A stretch of 64,000 nt of DNA from Bacillota bacterium. Lineage in GTDB: Bacteria > Bacillota > Clostridia > Christensenellales > SZUA-584. Where the stretch lies: positions 16,775-80,774 of the forward strand of contig JAEYPS010000037.1 of NCBI GenBank assembly GCA_023410475.1. Direction: 5' to 3'. Below the pieces are notes generated by a model. That model saw nothing but the letters and a program-made list of their open reading frames with translations. It was not told the origin of the DNA and did no database searches. Positions 8,985 to 17,457 of the stretch are shown here, in pieces; positions within the stretch are counted from its first letter, which is position 1; every line of letters begins with the position of its first letter. Position numbers and translations under genes: made by a program.

Positions 8985-9014
8985 AGCATAACATAATGGC
9001 GCTTTAAAAGTCAA
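8985..9014 (-). promoter_or_regulatory. sigma-A promoter of the vor operon
   Basis: Read on the minus strand: TTGACT, an 18-base spacer, TATGCT. It lies about 35 bases before the ferredoxin start and is the only good promoter match on this strand in the gap. Confidence 0.6.
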
Positions 9015-9203
9015 CGAACAGCATTTTACTATGGTTTTGCATTTACGTTAAATAATCTGAGAGAATATGACAATAGTGCTACAGAACATTTTATTTCTTT
9101 AAAATCATGACCAGCCATAGCATGAGCCAAAAAACAAAGTTTGAACAGATTGTAAATATAGATTATTAATAGACGGCGCAATATAATATGCCCTTCGAAA
9201 CAG
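9015..9203. other. AT-rich divergent spacer, nothing recognised
   Basis: Middle of the gap between the vor operon and secA. I found no gene, RNA motif or terminator. It contains only short AT-rich runs and one weak promoter-like stretch near 9141-9169. Confidence 0.5.
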
Positions 9204-9232
9204 TTGCTTATAGGTATCGCGAATGGTAGAAT
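9204..9232 (+). promoter_or_regulatory. sigma-A promoter of secA
   Basis: TTGCTT, a 17-base spacer and TAGAAT, with an extended -10 TGG directly before it. The predicted start near 9239 gives a leader of about 70 bases before secA. Confidence 0.6.
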
Positions 9233-9308
9233 GTAGTCGTGTGAATTTTGGCATTACCATAAAAGGGGATATATACAAAGCTATCTGTGAGGTGTAAAAG
9301 AGGATACG

Positions 9309-11978
9309 ATGGGACTGGTAAGAGATTTAATAGGCGGAAGCAACGAATCGAAACTGAAAAAAATAAGAAAGATTGCCGACGCGGTAGCCGCGCTTGAGGA
9401 TAAATTCAAGGCGCTCTCCGACAGCGAGCTTAAGGCGAAGACGGACGAGTACAGAAAAAGATACCGTGACGGCGAGAGCCTTGACAGCCTTCTGCCCGAG
9501 GTGTTCGCTCAGGTCAGGGAAGCTTCCGACCGAGTGCTTGGCATGCGCCATTTCTATGTGCAGATAATAGGAGGAATAGTGCTTCATCAGGGAAGGATAG
9601 CCGAGATGAAGACGGGCGAAGGAAAGACGCTTGTTGCGACGCTCGCAGTGTGCCTCAACGCGCTTACCGGCAACGGAGTGCACGTAATAACCGTCAACGA
9701 CTACCTCGCTAAAAGAGACTCCGAATGGATGGGCAAGCTTTATACGTACCTCGGATATTCCGTCGGGCTTATAATACATGAAATACCCGCCGAAGAAAGG
9801 CGCATGAATTACGGCGCTGATATAGTCTACGGCACTAACAACGAGTTCGGCTTCGATTACCTTCGCGACAACATGGTAATTCAAAAAGAGCGCATGGTGC
9901 AGCGCGGGCTCGAGTTTGCCGTCGTCGACGAGGTGGATAGCATACTTATCGACGAAGCGAGGACTCCGCTCATAATATCCGGCCCCGGCGAAAAAAGCAC
10001 CGAGATGTACGTGACGGTGGACAGGTTTGTAAAGACGCTGAGGCTTGACGAAGACTTTACGATAGACGAAAAGCTAAAGGCGATTAACCTCACCGAGGAA
10101 GGCATAGCGAAGTCGGAGAGGGCGTTTAAGCTTGAGAACCTGGCGGACATAGAAAACACCGAGCTTAACCACCACATCAACCAAGCTCTCAAGGCAAACA
10201 ACATTATGAAGCGCGATATAGACTACGTCGTAAAAAACGGAGAGGTAATTATAGTCGACGAGTTTACAGGCAGGATGATGATGGGCCGCCGCTATTCTGA
10301 GGGGCTGCATCAGGCGATAGAGGCAAAGGAAAACGTAAGGGTTGAGCGCGAGTCGAGGACTTTGGCTACCATAACGTTCCAGAACTACTTCAGGATGTAT
10401 AAGAAACTGTCGGGCATGACGGGCACGGCCAAGACGGAAGAAGACGAGTTTCAGGGTATATACAATCTCGACGTCGTCCAGATACCCACGAACAAGCCAA
10501 TGATACGCTGCGACAACAACGACGTCATATTCGCGACCGAAAAGGGAAAGTTCCGCGCTATCGTAGAAGAGATAGCGCGCGTGCACGCCACGGGCAGGCC
10601 GGTGCTAGTAGGTACGGTGTCGGTGGAAAAATCCGAGCGGCTTTCGGATATGCTGATGCGCACCGGAGTTAAGCACAACGTTTTAAACGCAAAGCATCAC
10701 GAAAAAGAGGCTCTGATAGTGGCGCAGGCCGGCAAGAAGGCGGCAGTAACGATAGCGACGAACATGGCGGGAAGAGGCACAGACATCATACTAGGCGGCA
10801 ACCCCGACTTTTCGGCGAGGGCCGACATGCGCCGCGAGAATTACAACGAGGAGATGATAGAGCACGCCGTAAGCCACGCGGCAACGGACGATGAAGAGAT
10901 ACTGGCGGCGAGAAAACGCTACGGCGAGCTTATAAGCAATTATAAAAAGGTCATGCAGGCCGAGCACGACGAGGTCGTGTCAGTAGGCGGGCTTCATATC
11001 GTGGGTACAGAGCGGCACGAGTCGAGGCGTATAGACAACCAGCTTCGCGGCCGCAGCGGCAGGCAGGGAGACCCGGGTTCGTCGGTGTTCTACATATCGC
11101 TCGAAGACGACCTCATGCGCCGCTTCGGCGGCGACAGGGTGCAGGGCCTCATTACATCGGTTAACAAGGACGACGACATACCTTTGGCGTTCGGGATACT
11201 GACAAAGCAGATAGAATCGGCGCAAAAGCGCATAGAGTACAGGAACTTTGAAATACGTAAGGACGTTCTGCAATTCGACGACGTAATGAACAAGCAGCGT
11301 GAGGTCATCTACTCACAGCGAAGGGCCGTGCTTACCGGCGAAGATGTACGCCAGTATATAATGGATATGCTGACTACGATGATTGACGAGATATTCCCGG
11401 TGTACTGCCCCGAGGGCATGCTGCCCGAAGAGTGGGACATCGGCGGCATAACGGAGTATTTCAACAAGGTGTTCCTTCCGAGGGACCGCAGCCTTTTCCA
11501 CGGCGCCGGTATCGAGGACTTGACGCACGAAAACGCTAAAAAAATGATACACGATTTCGGGCTTAAGATGTACCGGCAGAAGGAAGAGGAGATAGAATCC
11601 TCAGGCCAGAGCATGCGCGAGATAGAAAGGATCATACTGCTTCGCGTCGTTGACCAGAAATGGATGGCGCACATCGACGCAATGGACCAGCTGAGGCAAG
11701 GAATAGGCCTTAGAGCGCTGGGACAGAGAGACCCCATAATTGAGTACAGGCGCGAGGGCTTCGACATGTTCGAAGAGATGATACGCGATATACAGTTCGA
11801 TACCGTATCCATGCTGTACCGGGTGAAAGTAACGTCAGCCCCGCAAAGGAGAGAGCCTCCAAAGCCCATAGAGCTGCCTAAAAAGGCGGTGGACACTCAC
11901 GGCAACAAGATAGGCAGGAACGCTCCGTGCCCGTGCGGAAGCGGCAAGAAATATAAAAACTGCTGCGGAAAAGAATAA
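9309..11978 (+). CDS. secA: preprotein translocase ATPase SecA
   Basis: Motor ATPase of the Sec system that drives unfolded preproteins through SecYEG; 889 residues, in the normal range. Visible features are Walker A MKTGEGKT, the DEAD-like VVDEVDSIL, NVITVNDYL-type NBD1 segments, the GTAKTE preprotein-binding region, NMAGRGTDI in NBD2, GRSGRQGDPGSS, and a C-terminal zinc-binding tail CPCGSGKKYKNCC of the SEC-C type. It starts with ATG behind AAAGAGG and is followed by prfB after 24 bases, the same order as in Bacillus subtilis. Confidence 0.98.
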   Translation: MGLVRDLIGGSNESKLKKIRKIADAVAALEDKFKALSDSELKAKTDEYRKRYRDGESLDSLLPEVFAQVREASDRVLGMRHFYVQIIGGIVLHQGRIAEMKTGEGKTLVATLAVCLNALTGNGVHVITVNDYLAKRDSEWMGKLYTYLGYSVGLIIHEIPAEERRMNYGADIVYGTNNEFGFDYLRDNMVIQKERMVQRGLEFAVVDEVDSILIDEARTPLIISGPGEKSTEMYVTVDRFVKTLRLDEDFTIDEKLKAINLTEEGIAKSERAFKLENLADIENTELNHHINQALKANNIMKRDIDYVVKNGEVIIVDEFTGRMMMGRRYSEGLHQAIEAKENVRVERESRTLATITFQNYFRMYKKLSGMTGTAKTEEDEFQGIYNLDVVQIPTNKPMIRCDNNDVIFATEKGKFRAIVEEIARVHATGRPVLVGTVSVEKSERLSDMLMRTGVKHNVLNAKHHEKEALIVAQAGKKAAVTIATNMAGRGTDIILGGNPDFSARADMRRENYNEEMIEHAVSHAATDDEEILAARKRYGELISNYKKVMQAEHDEVVSVGGLHIVGTERHESRRIDNQLRGRSGRQGDPGSSVFYISLEDDLMRRFGGDRVQGLITSVNKDDDIPLAFGILTKQIESAQKRIEYRNFEIRKDVLQFDDVMNKQREVIYSQRRAVLTGEDVRQYIMDMLTTMIDEIFPVYCPEGMLPEEWDIGGITEYFNKVFLPRDRSLFHGAGIEDLTHENAKKMIHDFGLKMYRQKEEEIESSGQSMREIERIILLRVVDQKWMAHIDAMDQLRQGIGLRALGQRDPIIEYRREGFDMFEEMIRDIQFDTVSMLYRVKVTSAPQRREPPKPIELPKKAVDTHGNKIGRNAPCPCGSGKKYKNCCGKE

Positions 11979-12002
11979 CTTTGAAACAACAGGAGAACAC
12001 AC

Positions 12003-13103
12003 GTGTTTAACATTGATGACGCAAAACAACAGCTATCAGAGATAAAATCGCTCGCAAAAGAGACGGAGACGGCTCTTGGCATAGAGCAGCTAAAAGCCGA
12101 AATGGCTGAGCTTAAACAGAATATGGAATCTCCCGAGTTCTGGAACAACGCGGAAGAAGCGAAGAAGACGGGCAAGAGGCTGCGGCCTATAGAAGATAAG
12201 CTTAATCAGTTTGAAAAGCTTACCGCGCGTCTTGCCGACGCCGAGGTGATGCTCGAGCTTCTCGAGGAAGAACCGGACGAGGAAACGGCTGCGGAGTTCT
12301 CATCAGAGCTTACGGCTCTTATAAAGGACACTAAGGACTTAAGGCTTAAGGCTCTTCTCAGGGGTGAGTTCGACTCTAACGGGGCGATACTTTCACTTCA
12401 TGCGGGCGCGGGCGGCACGGAAGCTCAGGACTGGGTGGAGATGCTCTACCGTATGTACACACGCTGGTGTGAGCGCAAAAAATATACGGTGAAGGTGTTC
12501 GATTTTCTTGAGGGTGACGAAGCGGGCATTAAAAGCGTCACATTCGAAGTTCAAGGGCTCAACGCTTACGGCTACCTGAAAGCCGAAAAGGGAGTGCACA
12601 GGCTTGTCAGGATATCTCCTTTCGACTCAAACGCCAGAAGGCATACGTCGTTCGCGTCACTCGACGTGATGCCCGACATAGAGGACGACGATACGGATAT
12701 AGTGATAAACCCCGACGAAATACGGGTGGATACATACCGCTCATCGGGCGCGGGAGGACAGCATGTCAACAAGACGGAATCCGCTATAAGGATAACACAC
12801 CTTGAAACAGGCATTGTTGTACAATGCCAGAACGAGCGCTCGCAGATACAAAACCGCGAGACGGCTATGCGCATGCTGCGCGCGAAGCTTACAGAGAAGC
12901 GCGAGAGCGAGAAGATGCAGGAGCTTCAGGACATAAAAGGCGAGATGAAAAAAATAGAGTGGGGCAGCCAGATACGCTCATACGTGTTCCATCCGTACAG
13001 TCTAGTAAAAGACCACCGTACGGGAGCAGAAACGGGCAACGTCGCGGCCGTGATGGACGGGGATATAGACGCTTTTATAAACGCGTACCTCATGGGGTTA
13101 TAA
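12003..13103 (+). CDS. prfB: peptide chain release factor 2, without programmed frameshift
   Basis: Class I release factor for UGA and UAA stops. The stop-reading tripeptide SPF is in VRISPFDSNARRH and the hydrolysis motif GGQ in SSGAGGQHVNK. The gene starts with GTG behind AGGAG and runs as one frame of 366 residues. In many bacteria prfB contains an in-frame UGA near codon 25 and a +1 frameshift that autoregulates it; here the equivalent region (KETETALGIEQLK) reads straight through, so that control is absent. Confidence 0.96.
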   Translation: MFNIDDAKQQLSEIKSLAKETETALGIEQLKAEMAELKQNMESPEFWNNAEEAKKTGKRLRPIEDKLNQFEKLTARLADAEVMLELLEEEPDEETAAEFSSELTALIKDTKDLRLKALLRGEFDSNGAILSLHAGAGGTEAQDWVEMLYRMYTRWCERKKYTVKVFDFLEGDEAGIKSVTFEVQGLNAYGYLKAEKGVHRLVRISPFDSNARRHTSFASLDVMPDIEDDDTDIVINPDEIRVDTYRSSGAGGQHVNKTESAIRITHLETGIVVQCQNERSQIQNRETAMRMLRAKLTEKRESEKMQELQDIKGEMKKIEWGSQIRSYVFHPYSLVKDHRTGAETGNVAAVMDGDIDAFINAYLMGL

Positions 13104-13104
13104 T

Positions 13105-13926
13105 GTGTATAGATCTGTTATTTTCTTTTTCAGCGGAACGGGCAATACGTGGTGGGTCGCAGACAAAATAAAGAAGCAGCTCGACTTAAGGAACATAAAC
13201 GCCGACACGGTTTCGATAGATAATGTAACCCCCAAAAAAGCGAACTGGTGGATAAAGACCGCTGACCTCGTCTTTTTCGGCTGGCCTGTATACGGCTCTG
13301 ACCTGCCGGAGCCTATGAAGCGCTTTATAGATAACCTCCTGCCGATAGAAAAAGGCAAGCATATACATACGTTTTGCACACAGATGGGGTTTTCGGGCGA
13401 CGGCGCGTGGAGCAGCCACAAACTCTTCGAGCAAAAAGGGCTGACGATAGACAGCGCGGAGCATTTTGTCATGCCGTCTAATCTAAGTGTGTCAAAAGGA
13501 GTATTGGGAGCCCCGAGAAGCGAGCAAAAGATAGCCGGTATAATGGAAAAGTGCGGCATGCACATAGAGCGCTATGTTGAAAACCTTCTTACGGGCAATT
13601 CAAGAATAACGGGCAGACATTCATATATCCTCGGCGTTTTACAGCGCGCGCCGTATTCTCTTTTATCAAACCGATATAAAAAACTTGTAGGCGTTGATGC
13701 GTCAAGGTGCGTTAAGTGCGGGCAGTGCGCGGCTCTTTGCCCCGCGGCAAACATAACCATGAACGTGTATCCGGAGTTTGCGGGAAACTGCGCTCAATGC
13801 ATGCGGTGCTACGCGCTTTGTCCGCAAAACGCGATAACTTATAAAGGCAAAGCTCGTGATACAGACAAGTTAGGAAAGCCGTACACCGTTCGCGACAAAC
13901 GCTTTAAACCTTCAGTTCTTAAATAA
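13105..13926 (+). CDS. EFR1-type flavodoxin-ferredoxin protein
   Basis: Protein of 273 residues with an N-terminal flavodoxin-like domain (phosphate-binding loop FFFSGTGNT, then FFGWPVYGSDLP) and a C-terminal two-cluster ferredoxin domain with CVKCGQCAALCP and CAQCMRCYALCP. Proteins of this layout are annotated as EFR1 family and are common in anaerobic Clostridia; the redox partner is not known. The GTG start lies one base after the prfB stop (TAATGTG), so it is coupled to prfB. Confidence 0.85.
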   Translation: MYRSVIFFFSGTGNTWWVADKIKKQLDLRNINADTVSIDNVTPKKANWWIKTADLVFFGWPVYGSDLPEPMKRFIDNLLPIEKGKHIHTFCTQMGFSGDGAWSSHKLFEQKGLTIDSAEHFVMPSNLSVSKGVLGAPRSEQKIAGIMEKCGMHIERYVENLLTGNSRITGRHSYILGVLQRAPYSLLSNRYKKLVGVDASRCVKCGQCAALCPAANITMNVYPEFAGNCAQCMRCYALCPQNAITYKGKARDTDKLGKPYTVRDKRFKPSVLK

Positions 13927-13956
13927 TAAGGGATATGGATTCATAAATATCAAAAC

Positions 13957-13985
13957 GTATACATAACTCTTTATGAGCATATATT
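13957..13985 (+). promoter_or_regulatory. possible sigma-E-like promoter before yabP
   Basis: GTATACA, 14 bases, CATATATT. The -10 half is one base from CATACATT; the -35 half is weak. A mother-cell promoter is expected for yabP from Bacillus, but this match alone is not strong. Confidence 0.3.
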
Positions 13986-14024
13986 TTATTGTGCAAAATT
14001 TTCGGAAGAGAAGGGGCCAAGGTT

Positions 14025-14324
14025 ATGTATATTGATGAACACAAGGAAACACCCGTAAATAAAGCGCCTCACAAAGTTGTTATTGATTCACGGGAAAGAA
14101 TAATAATAACGGGCGTAGACGACGTTGACAGCTTTAACGAGAACGAAGTAATAATGCTTACCAACCACGGTTTCATTACGGTAACGGGCGAAGACCTGCA
14201 TATAAGCAAACTGAACCTTGACGAAGGGCAGCTCGTCGTTACCGGTGTAATACAGAGCATCGATTACGCCGACCACGAGGAGCAGAGAGCGAAAAAAGGC
14301 GTGTTCAATAAGATGTTCAGGTAG
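14025..14324 (+). CDS. yabP: sporulation protein YabP
   Basis: A 99-residue protein of the YabP/YqfC family, needed for normal sporulation in Bacillus. The core HKVVIDSRERIIITGVDDVDSF...VIMLTNHGFITVTGEDLHI matches the family along its length. ATG 14025 is preferred because AAGGGGCCAAGG stands before it; a TTG at 13989 in the same frame would add 12 residues without support. yabQ follows after seven bases and divIC soon after, the order found across sporulating Bacillota. Confidence 0.92.
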   Translation: MYIDEHKETPVNKAPHKVVIDSRERIIITGVDDVDSFNENEVIMLTNHGFITVTGEDLHISKLNLDEGQLVVTGVIQSIDYADHEEQRAKKGVFNKMFR

Positions 14325-14331
14325 GAAGGGT

Positions 14332-14661
14332 ATGGAGACAACAGCGCCGCAGCCGTTTATTTTTATGTTCACTATATACGGAGGAATGCTCGTAGGCGTC
14401 GCGTACGAGTTTTACCGCCTGTTACGAAAGGCAGTTAAAAGAGGAAGGTGGGTAACCGCGCTTCTCGATACGCTGTTTATAATCACGCTCGGCCTAATTG
14501 TCGTTTTCGTCATGTATGTCGCGAATCAGGGTGACCTTCGGCTGTATATGTTCGCGGGGTTCGCGCTCGGGTTCGCGCTGTATATCGCGGGGATATCTCC
14601 GTTCGTTCAGTTTGTTTTCAGGAAGGTTTCGGGGCGTTTAAGAAAAGGAAAGAGCAAGTAA
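14332..14661 (+). CDS. yabQ: spore cortex biosynthesis protein YabQ
   Basis: A 109-residue integral membrane protein with three predicted membrane segments (IFMFTIYGGMLVGVAYEF, TLFIITLGLIVVFVMYV, AGFALGFALYIAGISPFV) and a basic tail. In Bacillus YabQ sits in the outer forespore membrane and is required for cortex formation. Identity rests on sequence pattern and on its place directly after yabP. Confidence 0.9.
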   Translation: METTAPQPFIFMFTIYGGMLVGVAYEFYRLLRKAVKRGRWVTALLDTLFIITLGLIVVFVMYVANQGDLRLYMFAGFALGFALYIAGISPFVQFVFRKVSGRLRKGKSK

Positions 14662-14757
14662 TTTCCTTAAACAAAAAGGGTTATCGCATATTGTGTCGAA
14701 TATATCTATAATAAATAGTATAGAGATGCAAAAGCATCCGCTGTTTTGTGAGGGATT

Positions 14758-15045
14758 ATGAGGGCCAAAAAGAAAAGAACGATTAAACTCAGGTTTAAGC
14801 TCATTATGCTTGCCTGTTTTCTCATATACACGGGCTACGCAGTATACGCTCAGCAGATAAATATTCACGAGCTTCAGCAGGAAAATCAGACGCTTACGGA
14901 GCAGCAGCAGCAGGCCGAATTTGAACTGAACCGTCTTGAGCATCAGCGAAGATACATGGGGACCGATAAATATGTCGAGGACGCCGCAAGGGAAAAGTTC
15001 GGGCTTACGTATGAAGATGAGATAATACTGGAGCCTCAGGATTAA
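14758..15045 (+). CDS. divIC: septum formation initiator DivIC (FtsB-like)
   Basis: A 95-residue protein with a basic cytoplasmic N-terminus (MRAKKKRTIKLRFK), one membrane helix (LIMLACFLIYTGYAVYA), an extracytoplasmic Q/E-rich coiled coil and a conserved end DAAREKFGLTYEDEIIL. This is the DivIC/FtsB family, which works with FtsL and DivIB in the divisome. It is separated from yabQ by 96 bases. Confidence 0.92.
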   Translation: MRAKKKRTIKLRFKLIMLACFLIYTGYAVYAQQINIHELQQENQTLTEQQQQAEFELNRLEHQRRYMGTDKYVEDAAREKFGLTYEDEIILEPQD

Positions 15046-15156
15046 ACCTTTTGCAGCGATTTGACAAAGTTGACGTATAAGAGCGCGCTTCTTGCGTTTT
15101 TATTTTTTATTGTCTGTCTTTATGATATATTATATCAATAATAGTTGGGGGAGTTT

Positions 15157-16047
15157 ATGAACTGGGCTGTCGTTGATTTAGGTACAAACTCAGCGAGGCT
15201 GATGATAGCATGCGTTTACGGCAAAAAAGTCATTTCCTTGTACAAGACAATACGAACGATACGTATAGGCGAAGGCATGACAACGCATGGATGCATATCA
15301 CAAGCCGCGATGGAGCGCGCGAAGACTGCGCTTTTAGAATTCAGGCAAATAGGCAAAGAGCATAAAGCAAACGATTTTTTGTGTTTTGCTACGAGCGCCG
15401 TGCGCGAGGCGGGTAACAAAGACGAGTTTCTGGCGTTTATTAACACCGAATGCGGAATCGACATCGACGTAGTATCGGGAGACATGGAAGCCCTGCTAGG
15501 GTTTGCGGGATGCGTCCATGGGAGCGGGGGCATGATAGACATCGGCGGAGGCAGCACAGAGATAGTATTCGGAAGCATAAATGATGTACACTTTATGAAC
15601 AGCTTTAAGATAGGAACTGTAAGATATCATCAACTGTTTCCCGGCGGAGACGAAGCAGACGCCGCAGCATTTAATCTTGCGCACGCCCACGCCGCGGATA
15701 CGTTCCGCGATATACCCGATACCGCCGAATTCGAATTTATGGGCATAGGGGGAACGGCAACGGCGCTTGCGGCGATAGACCTTGAACTCAAGGAATACTT
15801 CGCTGAACGCGTACAGGGGCATGAGATTACTTTAAAAAAAGCGCAGCGTCTTTGCGCTATGCTGAAAGGCATGACAAAAGAACAAAGAAAAACGCTTACG
15901 GGGCTTGAGGAAAACAGAGCTGACGTGATAGTATTTGGGGCGATAATATTGCTGGAATTCATGAAAGCCGTGAGGGCTGAGAGAATAATCGTGAGCGACA
16001 GGGACAACCAGGAGGGCTACCTTATGATGAAGCTGGGTTTTAAATGA
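15157..16047 (+). CDS. Ppx/GppA family phosphatase
   Basis: A 296-residue actin-fold phosphatase. The two phosphate-loop motifs VVDLGTNSARLMI and MIDIGGGSTEIVFG and the connecting SGDMEALLGFAG are clear. It has only the two core domains and lacks the C-terminal HD domain of long exopolyphosphatases. The likely substrate is polyphosphate or pppGpp, not decidable from sequence. The start is ATG 15157 behind GGGGGA; a TTG four codons earlier is in frame. Its stop overlaps the end of the converging MFS gene by eight bases. Confidence 0.88.
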   Translation: MNWAVVDLGTNSARLMIACVYGKKVISLYKTIRTIRIGEGMTTHGCISQAAMERAKTALLEFRQIGKEHKANDFLCFATSAVREAGNKDEFLAFINTECGIDIDVVSGDMEALLGFAGCVHGSGGMIDIGGGSTEIVFGSINDVHFMNSFKIGTVRYHQLFPGGDEADAAAFNLAHAHAADTFRDIPDTAEFEFMGIGGTATALAAIDLELKEYFAERVQGHEITLKKAQRLCAMLKGMTKEQRKTLTGLEENRADVIVFGAIILLEFMKAVRAERIIVSDRDNQEGYLMMKLGFK

Positions 16048-17449
16048 TCCTGGCTCGTTCTATACCGCGCTGATAAGCGGCAACTGCCTGCCTGTCGAGC
16101 GTATATTTCTTAACGAATATCAGTGCGGCCACAAAGCATATCAAAAACCCGCCGGGAAGTATGAGACCGAGCTTAAGATATACGTCCGGCGTCTGGACTA
16201 TCTCTGAGTCAAATCTTATTATATCAAGCAAGAACCCAGTAAACAATACGGCAACGGACTGCGAGAGCTTAAACATAAACGTCGCGCAGCCGTAGAATAC
16301 GCCTTCTTTTCTTGCGCCCGAGTAAAAAGCTTCTTTATCAATGGTGTCGGATATCATAGAATAAGGCAGCGATATGCTTCCTCCCATGGAAAGGCCCATA
16401 AGGAGCGCTGCGGGCAGCACGAACAGATAGTTTTCTGCGACCCACGCGTTAAGGATAACAAGCGCGAGGAAAAGCGCCGAGACGGCTATATTTAGGTAAA
16501 GGCACGCTATAAGGGCTTTGCGTTTTTCGTATCTGTTGGCGATCGCTACCCAGAAAGGCTGAGCCACCAGCGCCATCATAAACAGCGAGCCGAAAACAAC
16601 TGCTATCTGTTTGCTGGTGAAATCGAATGTAAACGTGAAAACATGCATCCCTACCGCGCCGACTATTCCCATAGCCGTGTTTATGAACAAAAGCCCGATG
16701 CTAATATTCCTGAAGTCGGCGCACCTGAGCGCCTGCGCCGTCTCTTTGAACATATTTGCTGCGCCGCTCTTTTTGGTTTTTTGTATAGCGGGGATAGCGC
16801 CTCTTTTATAAGTGGAAAATATGCACGCTATTGCGCACGCGAGAACAATCCCTGAAGCGGCAAGACCAAGGGAGGAGTAAGCCTCGGGGTTAAGCTGGCC
16901 GTTCGGGTAATCGGCCGTAGGCCTGAAAAAAAGAGCCATGCCGATAACCGCAGGGAACAGATACCCAAGAAAAAAGAACGCGGTCCTGAACGACTGCACA
17001 GAGTTGCGCTCGGCATAATCGGTGGAAAGCTCGGCTCCGAGAGCAAGATACGGCGTTGTGATGACGGTCGAGAATGTCTTTATCAGCACAATAAAAATAC
17101 CGATAAGCAACACCTTTTGGCTTTCCGGAAGGCGCGGGTCTATACTCCACATGAAATAATTGCAAACAGCAAGCCCTGCCGCGCCCAAAAGCACGTAAAA
17201 AAGCCGCCTGCCAAGCACTATGTTTTTCTTCGTATGATCTGAGATATAGCCCATAACGGGGTCCGTTACGGCGTCCCAGATAATGCTGACAGACATAATA
17301 AGACCGACAAGCGTACCCGACAGCCTGAGTATCGCAGAGGTATAGAAAACAAAGAATCCGGCGACGAGCTGAAACGGTATTCCGTATGACAGCGCTCCGA
17401 TGCCGTACCCGAACTTTACGCTGAACGGCAGCTTTTTATTTTCTCCCAT
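16040..17449 (-). CDS. MFS transporter of the GPH/MelB type
   Basis: A 469-residue carrier with about 12 membrane helices. The N-terminal KFGYGIGALSYGIPFQL and the motif DAVTDPVMGYISDHT are characteristic of the glycoside-pentoside-hexuronide:cation symporter branch of the MFS. The true start is ATG 17449, eight bases after the stop of the symporter gene, with AGAGG upstream; an upstream extension to 17599 would lie inside that gene. The substrate is unknown; sugars or glycosides are typical for the family. Last gene of the operon. Confidence 0.88.
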   Translation of the reverse strand: MGENKKLPFSVKFGYGIGALSYGIPFQLVAGFFVFYTSAILRLSGTLVGLIMSVSIIWDAVTDPVMGYISDHTKKNIVLGRRLFYVLLGAAGLAVCNYFMWSIDPRLPESQKVLLIGIFIVLIKTFSTVITTPYLALGAELSTDYAERNSVQSFRTAFFFLGYLFPAVIGMALFFRPTADYPNGQLNPEAYSSLGLAASGIVLACAIACIFSTYKRGAIPAIQKTKKSGAANMFKETAQALRCADFRNISIGLLFINTAMGIVGAVGMHVFTFTFDFTSKQIAVVFGSLFMMALVAQPFWVAIANRYEKRKALIACLYLNIAVSALFLALVILNAWVAENYLFVLPAALLMGLSMGGSISLPYSMISDTIDKEAFYSGARKEGVFYGCATFMFKLSQSVAVLFTGFLLDIIRFDSEIVQTPDVYLKLGLILPGGFLICFVAALIFVKKYTLDRQAVAAYQRGIERARII

Positions 17450-17457
17450 AAAACCTC

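Noticed and set aside
9015..9203. Possible riboswitch or small RNA in the secA upstream gap
   Set aside because: No strong stems, terminator or known conserved motif could be seen.
15061..15138. Promoter for the Ppx/GppA gene from TTGACA at 15061 or TTGTCT at 15110
   Set aside because: No good -10 lies at 16-18 bases from the first, and the second has only a four-of-six -10; not firm enough to list.
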